DNA from: Chloroflexota bacterium
GTDB taxonomy: Bacteria; Chloroflexota; Anaerolineae; Anaerolineales; UBA11858
Length of the DNA: 6,819 nucleotides
Direction: 5' to 3'
Assembly: GCA_030666985.1 (NCBI GenBank)
Contig: DAOUWT010000139.1
Span: forward strand, 1-6,819
Shown: positions 1 through 5,469 of the stretch, piece by piece
How positions within the stretch are numbered: position 1 is the stretch's first letter
How the letters are laid out: every line of letters starts with the position of its first letter
The notes under the pieces: model-generated
Databases searched by the model: none
Told to the model about the DNA's origin: nothing
The model's input: only the letters and a program-made list of their open reading frames with translations
Position numbers and translations under genes: made by a program

Positions 1-48
1 ATGAACCAGGGGAGTTATGTATTCAAAGCTACCGCGTAATCACTCAAA

Positions 49-135
49 TGTCATTTCGGCCCCGTCTCGCGTCGAACCAGGAGAAATCTTATATTTGAGC
101 GCCAAGATTTCTCCTCCTTCGTCGTCGAAATGACA
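49..135. repeat. Long imperfect hairpin (nested inverted repeat) beyond the EF-G-like gene
   Basis: Seen directly: 49-58 (TGTCATTTCG) pairs with 126-135. After a 10-base bulge (59-68), 69-76 pairs with 118-125 with one mismatch and one G-T pair. A 2x2 internal loop follows, then 79-90 (AGGAGAAATCTT) pairs perfectly with 104-115 around a 13-base loop. About 29 of 30 positions pair. It starts 30 bases past the stop of the minus-strand EF-G-like gene, so it could end that transcript or protect its 3' end, but only a short T run (TTTGAG) follows it in that direction. From memory, hairpins edged by GTCATTTCG/CGAAATGAC occur as dispersed repeats in several environmental phyla. Whether this one is multicopy cannot be seen here. 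Nothing else was found in 1-165. Confidence 0.75.
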
Positions 136-165
136 AAAGGGTGAGAAGTTACTTTGCCGCAAGGT

Positions 166-2220
166 CTATTCTTCTTCTTGGGCGGTTTCGATGATTTCTT
201 GGGCAAGGTGTGATGGAATCTGTTGATATTTTAGAAACTCCATTTCAAAGATTCCGCGGCCACCGGTCATGGAGCGCAAGTCGGTGGTGTAACGCTGCAT
301 TTCTGCCAGGGGCGCATGCGCCGTAACCACGGATCGCCCGCCTTTGGTGTCCATGCCCTGAACGCGGGCGCGGCGGGTGTTGAAGTCGCCCAGAATATCA
401 CCCATATTGGATTCTGGCACAGTCACTTTGACTTCCATGATTGGTTCCAGCATTACTGGGGCTGCATTTTTCACAGCCAGTTTGAATACCTCTCGGGCTG
501 CAATTTCGAAAGCCACAGGCTTGGAATCCACCGGGTGTTCTTTTCCATCATAAACGGCAGCTCGAATATTCACTACCGGGTACCCCGCCAGAACGCCGTC
601 TTCCATGACTCTTTTTACGCCTTTTTCGATGGCAGGCATAAAGTTCCTGGAAATAGCTCCTCCGAAAACCTCATTCGCAAACTCGAACCTTTCGTCTTTC
701 AAAGGTTCGACCCGCATGAAGACTTCGGCAAATTGCCCGGCCCCGCCAGATTGCTTCTTGTGACGGTACTGAGCAGAGCCGGCCTTGGTAACGGTTTCCT
801 GAAAAGGAACCTTGGGAATGGCAATATCTAACTCAGTCTGGAAAAGGCTCTTGGCCTTCCGGATGGCAACATCAATATGCTGTCCTCCCATACCCTGAAG
901 GACTGTTTGCCTGGTTGTAGAATCCTGGATCCAAGACAAGGTCATATCCTCTTCACAAAGCCGGGTGAGAGAAGGGCTTAGTTTAGCTGAATCAGCCTGA
1001 GATACAGGCGAAACAGCCACCCGGTAGAGCGCGTTCGGATATTTGGGGATGGGCAAGGTCAGGGGGTGTTCTTTTTCCCCCAGGGTGTGTCCTGTAGAAG
1101 TAACGCTTAATTTAGGAACTGCGACTATATCTCCGGCATGAACATTTTCTACATTGATTTGTTCATTTCCGCGCATAATGGCTATACTGCCAAAGCGTTC
1201 TTCCTCTTGAGCAATATGGTTCCAAGCTCGCGTATCTGAGCTTATGCTTCCAGAGTAGAGGCGGAAGGAAGTGATTTTGCCAACGAAGGGGTCGGCCGTT
1301 GTCTTCCAAACATAGGCTGCCAAGGGGCCGGCATCCGAAGCGGTGAGTTCCTCCTCACCCTGGGCGCCCTCGGCTACCACGGGGGGGCTGTCAGCAGGCG
1401 AAGGCATAAGCTTGATGATCGCGTCCAACAGGGGTGCCAACCCAATATGAGCGGTTCCCGCGCTTGCAAAGACAGGGACAAAGGCTCTTGCTTGCAATCC
1501 CTTCTTCAACCCTTGAGTAATTTCTTCGGGACTAAGCTCTTCATCATCCAAATATTTCATCAAAAGTTCGTCGTCAGATTCGGCAGCCACCTCGATCATT
1601 TCCATGCGAGCCGCTTCAACAATGTCGGCTAAGTCATCTGGAATATCAACAGGCTGATTCTCAGCACCCTGGTACGCTTTCATTGTCAAAAGATCAATGA
1701 CGCCCTTTAGGTCTGCTTTTTCGCCCCAGGGGAATTGGAGCGGGATCAGGCGGGTGTCTGTCATCTCCCGAACCGAATCCAACGCCTTCTGAAAATTAGC
1801 GTTATCGCGGTCAAGTACATTGATCAACACAAAACGGGGAAGCTCGAACATATCCGCGTAAGACCAGGCCAACTCAGTCCCCACCTCAACGCCAGCAACC
1901 GATTCGACAGGAATAATGACCCCATCTGCCACTCCCATGGCAGAAATGACCTCACCTACAAAATCAGTGTAGCCTGGGGTGTCTAAGAAGTTGATCTTAT
2001 GCTGTTTGTACTCAATGGGAATTACGGAAGTGGAGATCGAAATTCCCCGGCGTTTTTCCTCTTCCTGGTAATCCGAGACCGTAGTACCTTCCTTGACCTC
2101 TCCCATGCGGGTAAGAGCACCCGTAAAATAGAGCATGGCCTCAGTCAACATGGTTTTCCCAGAACCACCGTGGGAAGCTAAAGCAATATTACGAATAGAC
2201 TTGGTTGGATATTCTTTCAT
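166..2220 (-). CDS. fusA: Elongation factor G-like translational GTPase (EF-G paralogue)
   Basis: 684 residues, close to the usual EF-G length. The five-domain order is recognisable: GTPase domain (about 8-275), domain II (about 298-370), domain III (about 392-465), domain IV (about 472-590, with HKKQSGGAGQF at 487-497) and domain V (about 593-670). Motifs seen: SHGGSGKT at 16-23 (P-loop), RRGISIS at 57-63 (switch I), DTPGYTDF at 80-87 (switch II), NVLD at 134-137 (G4) and SAG at 253-255 (G5). The family binds the ribosomal A site and drives or modulates translocation in the cytosol. The Tyr in DTPGY and the glycine-rich P-loop fit the 'EF-G-like' or EF-G2 branch rather than canonical EF-G, so the symbol is nominal. 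ATG at 2220 is chosen because AGGAAGG lies 9 bases upstream and homology begins there; an in-frame TTG at 2352 has neither. The gene is divergent from the metallopeptidase. The precise role of this paralogue is unknown. Confidence 0.93.
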   Translation of the reverse strand: MKEYPTKSIRNIALASHGGSGKTMLTEAMLYFTGALTRMGEVKEGTTVSDYQEEEKRRGISISTSVIPIEYKQHKINFLDTPGYTDFVGEVISAMGVADGVIIPVESVAGVEVGTELAWSYADMFELPRFVLINVLDRDNANFQKALDSVREMTDTRLIPLQFPWGEKADLKGVIDLLTMKAYQGAENQPVDIPDDLADIVEAARMEMIEVAAESDDELLMKYLDDEELSPEEITQGLKKGLQARAFVPVFASAGTAHIGLAPLLDAIIKLMPSPADSPPVVAEGAQGEEELTASDAGPLAAYVWKTTADPFVGKITSFRLYSGSISSDTRAWNHIAQEEERFGSIAIMRGNEQINVENVHAGDIVAVPKLSVTSTGHTLGEKEHPLTLPIPKYPNALYRVAVSPVSQADSAKLSPSLTRLCEEDMTLSWIQDSTTRQTVLQGMGGQHIDVAIRKAKSLFQTELDIAIPKVPFQETVTKAGSAQYRHKKQSGGAGQFAEVFMRVEPLKDERFEFANEVFGGAISRNFMPAIEKGVKRVMEDGVLAGYPVVNIRAAVYDGKEHPVDSKPVAFEIAAREVFKLAVKNAAPVMLEPIMEVKVTVPESNMGDILGDFNTRRARVQGMDTKGGRSVVTAHAPLAEMQRYTTDLRSMTGGRGIFEMEFLKYQQIPSHLAQEIIETAQEEE

Positions 2221-2229
2221 GGATGCAAA

Positions 2230-2236
2230 CCTTCCT
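2230..2236 (-). promoter_or_regulatory. Ribosome binding site that fixes the EF-G-like start
   Basis: On the minus strand this reads AGGAAGG, 9 bases before the ATG at 2220. It is the only purine-rich site of this quality near a candidate start, and it decides against the 44-residue N-terminal extension from TTG 2352. Confidence 0.8.
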
Positions 2237-2246
2237 AATAAATTAT

Positions 2247-2258
2247 GCCCCTCGGGGC
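2247..2258 (-). promoter_or_regulatory. Small GC hairpin in the EF-G-like leader
   Basis: GCCCC and GGGGC face each other across two bases, which allows a 4-5 bp stem 10 bases upstream of the AGGAAGG site. It could affect ribosome access or simply be chance. No matching alternative structure or T tract is seen, so an attenuator role is not supported. Confidence 0.3.
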
Positions 2259-2426
2259 TAAGTGAATTCTTCGATCTAGGGAAATCCAAAAATATACTTA
2301 TACCAAAACTCGTGTTGCGTGTTGTGTGTTGCGCAAAAAGTTCTCCACGCAATGCACTACGAACTTGGATGATTTAAATCTTGGGAGTTCCCTAATGTTC
2401 TCTGTTCTCAGTGCGCGGACTAAGTG

Positions 2427-2455
2427 ATTTTACGCTAAGATGGCGTGGTTGTCAA
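2427..2455 (-). promoter_or_regulatory. Sigma-70-type promoter for the EF-G-like gene
   Basis: Read on the minus strand, TTGACA (2455-2450, perfect -35) is followed by a 17-base spacer and TAAAAT (2432-2427, five of six -10 bases). Transcription should start near 2420, at a G, giving an untranslated leader of about 200 nt before ATG 2220. A second, weaker candidate is TGGTATAAG around 2297-2305 on the same strand, an extended -10 without a -35, which would give a leader of about 70 nt. Confidence 0.7.
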
Positions 2456-2562
2456 AGTGATTAATGGCAGGATGCAAGTGGCATGTTTGTATGTTTGCAA
2501 GTGGCTGTGGCTTTGAGTATTCACGCAACACGCATCACGCTTCACTTGCCGCTTGCCCTTGG

Positions 2563-2591
2563 TTGACATCCGCTGCAAAAAAGGTCATAAT
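2563..2591 (+). promoter_or_regulatory. Sigma-70-type promoter predicted to give a leaderless mRNA
   Basis: TTGACA (2563-2568, perfect) is followed by a 17-base spacer and CATAAT (2586-2591, five of six). The usual distance from a -10 box places +1 at 2598-2599, at the A of the metallopeptidase ATG. This agrees with the lack of a well-placed Shine-Dalgarno sequence: the nearest AAGG is part of the promoter spacer, 14 bases from the ATG. It also rules against the upstream in-frame ATG at 2464, which would not be transcribed from here. Confidence 0.72.
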
Positions 2592-2598
2592 AAACGCC

Positions 2599-3564
2599 AT
2601 GTCAAATACACAAAAACTTTATGTCAGCAATCTCGTTAAAGCTTGTACCTATATCCAAGAGCAAATGAATAGTTTGATCACCAAGGATTCTTCAATCGCT
2701 TTGAAAACCCTCCTTGATGACCCTAAGATGGCAAAGATACAAGAAAATATACATACCTATACCCAATCCGTTGAAGGTATTTTCGAGAAAAATGACGCTT
2801 CGGCGGCTAATTTATCAGCCCGCTCCCGGCGGAGTTATCAATGGTTGAAGTTCCTAAGCAACGATGCGAATCTACACCAACATTTGCGAACAATGAAACA
2901 ACTCTACCATCTCGTAGATAAAATTTCTGCGTCGCGTTTAAAGAAAAAATTCAAGGCCAAAATTTCCGTTGATCACTTTGGGGGATTATACACAATGCGT
3001 GCCAAAGGCTCTGCGCTAGAAATTAAAATTCACGAGGCTTTTATTTTTGCTCCTCAAGACGTATTGAACGCTCTTATAAATATCGCTTACGAGAAAGTTA
3101 CTACCCAAGATAAGTCGCTCATCAAAGAATTTAGCAGCGGTGAAACTTATTCTGAAGCCTTGCATGAATTGGAATATATTGGTATTCCCCTGGGGGCAAA
3201 TGCCCAAGGGGAACATTATAATTTAGAAGATGTTTTCGAACGCATCAACCGAATTTATTTTCATAACCAATTGAAGCAGCCACACCTCACCTGGAATAGG
3301 CAACTCACCTATCGAACATTTGGGCATTATCAATATCCAACCGATACTTTGATGATCAGCAGAAGCCTTGATTTGCCCAATACCCCCGTCTTTGTTCTGG
3401 ATTTTGTGATGTACCATGAACTGCTGCACAAAAAAATGGGTTATAACCTGGTAAATGGACGGCGATACGGCCACACCCCCGCTTTTAGAAAAGAGGAACG
3501 CAAGTTCAAAAAGTACCAAGAAGCAAAAGATTACATGAAAAAACTATCCCGATCCCTTTCCTGA
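2599..3564 (+). CDS. SprT-like zinc metallopeptidase, function unknown
   Basis: 321 residues with no signal peptide or membrane segment, so probably cytosolic. The C-terminal half (about 208-310) has the gluzincin/SprT-like pattern: an Asn-Arg-hydrophobic stretch at 216-222 (INRIYFH), a strand ending in LTW at 230-232, FGHY at 241-244, the metal-binding and catalytic helix HELLH at 273-277, and a likely third zinc ligand at H292 in GHTPAF, followed by a basic, charged tail. The middle part (about 138-165) resembles the segment that often precedes this domain ('I-H-x-x-F-x-x-AP-x-x-V-L-x-A-L'). The N-terminal ~110 residues are helical and lysine-rich, and I do not recognise them. SprT/Wss1 relatives include DNA-protein crosslink proteases, but that function cannot be assigned here. 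G+C is about 39%, below the neighbouring genes. ATG 2599 was chosen from the promoter position and because the 45 residues encoded upstream read like translated spacer repeats. It is divergent from the EF-G-like gene and convergent with fadD, and looks monocistronic. Confidence 0.85.
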   Translation: MSNTQKLYVSNLVKACTYIQEQMNSLITKDSSIALKTLLDDPKMAKIQENIHTYTQSVEGIFEKNDASAANLSARSRRSYQWLKFLSNDANLHQHLRTMKQLYHLVDKISASRLKKKFKAKISVDHFGGLYTMRAKGSALEIKIHEAFIFAPQDVLNALINIAYEKVTTQDKSLIKEFSSGETYSEALHELEYIGIPLGANAQGEHYNLEDVFERINRIYFHNQLKQPHLTWNRQLTYRTFGHYQYPTDTLMISRSLDLPNTPVFVLDFVMYHELLHKKMGYNLVNGRRYGHTPAFRKEERKFKKYQEAKDYMKKLSRSLS

Positions 3565-3730
3565 AAACATGGTGAAAGTAGATGCAATGCACATCTCTGT
3601 TCTGAGCAAGTGGCAAGTGACAAGACAAAGGCCTCCGAAGTTTGAACAATCTAAAACTTCGGAGGCCTTGACACCTAATACCTAATACCTAATACCCAAT
3701 ACCCAATACCTAATACCCAATATCTAATAC
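3565..3730. other. Convergent intergenic spacer
   Basis: This spacer lies between the metallopeptidase stop and the fadD stop. It carries short words shared with the divergent spacer (GCAATGCAC at 3584-3592, TCTCTGTTCT at 3594-3603, GCAAGTGGCA at 3606-3615), a perfect hairpin and a heptamer array. No gene fits in it. Confidence 0.75.
3628..3669. terminator. Perfect 16-bp hairpin between convergent genes, possible terminator
   Basis: AAGGCCTCCGAAGTTT (3628-3643) is the exact reverse complement of 3654-3669, around a 10-base loop. It lies 63 bases past the metallopeptidase stop and 62 bases past the fadD stop, so it could serve both. On the minus strand it is followed by a moderately T-rich stretch (TGTCTTGTC). 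On the plus strand no T run follows. It is therefore a better candidate terminator for fadD than for the metallopeptidase, but not a textbook intrinsic terminator either way. It may also be a dispersed palindromic repeat. Confidence 0.6.
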
Positions 3731-3736
3731 CTATTC
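3674..3736. repeat. Heptanucleotide tandem array (CCTAATA/CCCAATA), nine units
   Basis: Seen directly, in order: three CCTAATA units (3674-3694), two CCCAATA (3695-3708), one CCTAATA (3709-3715), one CCCAATA (3716-3722), one TCTAATA (3723-3729) and one degraded unit, CCTATTC (3730-3736). The last unit overlaps the TAG stop of fadD (3731-3733). Because 7 is not a multiple of 3, the first three units alone put TAA in all three plus frames and TAG in all three minus frames. No spacers are present, so it is not a CRISPR. Confidence 0.95.
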
Positions 3737-5419
3737 CCCAACCGTTTCCTTATGCTGGCGAACTAACTCGCGCCGGAGAAGCTTGCCGACATGGGTTTTG
3801 GGCAGTTCATCCCGGAACTCAACCTGAGTGGGGACCTTATACTTTGCCATGCGCTCTTTGCACCACTCGCGCAGTTCTTCTTTTTCAATGCTTTCTCCCG
3901 CCTCGAGCACTATCCAAGCCTTCACGGCCTCCCCTCCCTGATCGGGATCAGCCACACCAGCCACGCCAACCTCGAATATAGCAGGATGGTCCTGCAAAAC
4001 CTCTTCCACTTCTCGGGGCCAAACCTGGAATCCACCGGGCTTGATGACCTCTTTTTTACGGTCAACAATGTAGAAATATCCGTCTTCATCCATGCGGGCT
4101 ATGTCTCCGGTATAAAGCCAATCTTCCCGCAAAGCATTGCGTGTCTCGGTGGGCATATTGTGATAGCCTTTGAAAACCTGGGGGCCTTTGATCACCAACT
4201 CACCAATCTCTCCTGCCGGGAGCACCGTCTCTTCATCGTCCAGGTCAACAATGCGGGCATCCACATCAGGGAGCGGCATACCAATCGAGCCAGTCCGGTT
4301 TTCGCCTGAAAGGGGGTTGCAGTGAGTAGCGGTGGGAGCCTCAGAAAGGCCAAATCCCTCGAAGACCACGCCGCCCGTCAGGGCTTCGAAGGTTTCCTTG
4401 GTTTCCCGCAAGAGAGCGGCTGAACCGGAAACACAGGCCTTGATGGAAGACAAATCGTATTTGCCAGCCACCACGTCGGGGTAATGATTGATGGCGTTGT
4501 AAAGGGCCGGCACAGCGGGGAAAATAGTGGCCTTATTCTTTTCTAAAGTCGAAACAGTATCTTTGATGTCGCGGGCATCAGGCACCATAACAACTGATGC
4601 TCCGGCAGACAGCCCAAAGTTCATCCCGGCTACCATGCCATAAACATGATAAAGAGGGATAGCCATCAGGACAACTTCATCCCCTTCAGCAATATTGGGC
4701 ATCCAGTTCTTAATCTGAAGAGTATTAGCAACTAAGTTGCGGTGCAGAGCAATAGCCGCCTTTGGAGTCCCAGTGGTGCCGCCGCTATATTGGAAAATGG
4801 CCATATCATCTGGGCCAATTTCAGCGTCTGGGCGGTCTTCAGGTTTATGCTTGGCAATCAAATCTTGCATCCAAATATCGTTATCCTTCAAATCAACCCG
4901 AAAGCCGCCTTTTTTCTCTTTGGCCAAGGTAAACAACAGTTTCATCACGGGAGGTAAGGTCTCCTTGAGATTAGTGACCACCACTTGACGGATTTTCGTC
5001 TTATGCTGCACCTCCTTGACCTTGTTATAGAAATTGCTCATGACAAGCATAATTTCCATCCCGGAATCGTTGGCCTGGTGCTCTATTTCGCGGGCAGTGT
5101 ACATGGGATTGGTGGCAACAACTACACCGCCAATTTTTAGAACTGCGAAATAGGCCAGCAAGAATTGGGGGGTATTAGGCATAAAGAGACCTACACGGTC
5201 TCCCTTCTCGATTCCCAGGTCAGCCAAGCCAGCCGCCAAGCGGTTTGTCAGGGCATCCATATCCTGGTAAGAGATTGTTGCGCCTTTAAAAATGGTACAT
5301 GGCCGGTCAGGATAACGCCGCGCCGACTCCTCTAGGAAATAAAAGAGTGGGACTTTAGGATAGTCTATGCTTTCAGGGACACCTTCGTCGTACCTTTCAA
5401 GCCAAGGTCTGTTTTCCAT
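3731..5419 (-). CDS. fadD: Long-chain fatty acid--CoA ligase (AMP-binding acyl-CoA synthetase)
   Basis: 562 residues, typical of FadD-type enzymes, which activate fatty acids with ATP and CoA through an acyl-adenylate. All core ANL-superfamily motifs are present: YSGGTTGTPK at 211-220 (phosphate-binding loop), IPLYHVYG at 254-261, GFGLSE at 355-360, YTGD at 436-439, DRKKEVIKPGG at 453-463 (hinge between the two subdomains) and PKTHVGKLLRREL at 540-552, whose K546 is the expected adenylation lysine. No transmembrane span is apparent, so it is cytosolic or peripheral. The chain-length preference cannot be read from sequence alone, so 'long-chain' follows the family. ATG 5419 is supported by AAAGGAGAG (minus strand, 5432-5424), an excellent ribosome binding site. 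It lies 47 bases after miaA on the same strand and probably shares its transcript. The stop codon overlaps a heptamer array. Confidence 0.93.
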   Translation of the reverse strand: MENRPWLERYDEGVPESIDYPKVPLFYFLEESARRYPDRPCTIFKGATISYQDMDALTNRLAAGLADLGIEKGDRVGLFMPNTPQFLLAYFAVLKIGGVVVATNPMYTAREIEHQANDSGMEIMLVMSNFYNKVKEVQHKTKIRQVVVTNLKETLPPVMKLLFTLAKEKKGGFRVDLKDNDIWMQDLIAKHKPEDRPDAEIGPDDMAIFQYSGGTTGTPKAAIALHRNLVANTLQIKNWMPNIAEGDEVVLMAIPLYHVYGMVAGMNFGLSAGASVVMVPDARDIKDTVSTLEKNKATIFPAVPALYNAINHYPDVVAGKYDLSSIKACVSGSAALLRETKETFEALTGGVVFEGFGLSEAPTATHCNPLSGENRTGSIGMPLPDVDARIVDLDDEETVLPAGEIGELVIKGPQVFKGYHNMPTETRNALREDWLYTGDIARMDEDGYFYIVDRKKEVIKPGGFQVWPREVEEVLQDHPAIFEVGVAGVADPDQGGEAVKAWIVLEAGESIEKEELREWCKERMAKYKVPTQVEFRDELPKTHVGKLLRRELVRQHKETVGE

Positions 5420-5423
5420 GTTT

Positions 5424-5432
5424 CTCTCCTTT
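5424..5432 (-). promoter_or_regulatory. Strong ribosome binding site of the acyl-CoA synthetase
   Basis: The minus strand reads AAAGGAGAG and the GGAG core is about 7-8 bases before ATG 5419. It is the best Shine-Dalgarno match in the window and indicates independent, efficient initiation after the miaA stop. Confidence 0.85.
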
Positions 5433-5460
5433 GGGATAATGAGTAATGGGGGGTCTCTTA

Positions 5461-5469
5461 AGTATATCA
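5461..5469 (-). promoter_or_regulatory. Possible extended -10 promoter element at the miaA stop
   Basis: The minus strand reads TGATATACT, which fits TGn followed by a five-of-six -10 box (TATACT). The TGA is also the stop codon of miaA. A start near 5454 would give fadD a leader of about 35 nt. The upstream 20-30 bases are A+T-rich, but no -35 match is found at normal spacing, so this is a tentative internal promoter. Confidence 0.35.

Larger units (their letters stand above)
2221..2598. other. Divergent intergenic spacer
   Basis: This 378-base spacer lies between the start codons of the EF-G-like gene (minus) and the metallopeptidase gene (plus). It holds a promoter for each strand, a leader of about 200 nt for the EF-G-like mRNA, a small GC hairpin near that gene's ribosome binding site, and short repeated words. 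CGTGTTGCGTG at 2311-2321 recurs inverted at 2522-2532. GCAAGTGGC occurs at 2474-2482 and 2497-2505. GATTTAAATC at 2371-2380 is a perfect palindrome. No conserved small ORF or known riboswitch fold was recognised. Confidence 0.7.

Noticed and set aside
316..831. 171-codon open frame on the plus strand
   Set aside because: It is antisense to well-conserved EF-G domains IV and V, and its product has no recognisable family features.
2221..2352. In-frame 44-residue N-terminal extension of the EF-G-like protein from a TTG at 2352
   Set aside because: It has no ribosome binding site, its residues do not resemble EF-G, and a good AGGAAGG site precedes ATG 2220.
2464..2598. Upstream start (ATG 2464) for the metallopeptidase
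   Set aside because: The added 45 residues are translated spacer repeats, and the best promoter lies inside this stretch and would start transcription at 2598-2599.
3674..3736. CRISPR-like or telomere-like array
   Set aside because: Units are 7 bases, contiguous and without spacers, and there are no cas genes. The resemblance of TATTAGG to telomere repeats is superficial in an internal bacterial locus.
3791..4309. 172-codon open frame on the plus strand
   Set aside because: It is antisense to the C-terminal half of the acyl-CoA synthetase, which carries intact catalytic motifs.
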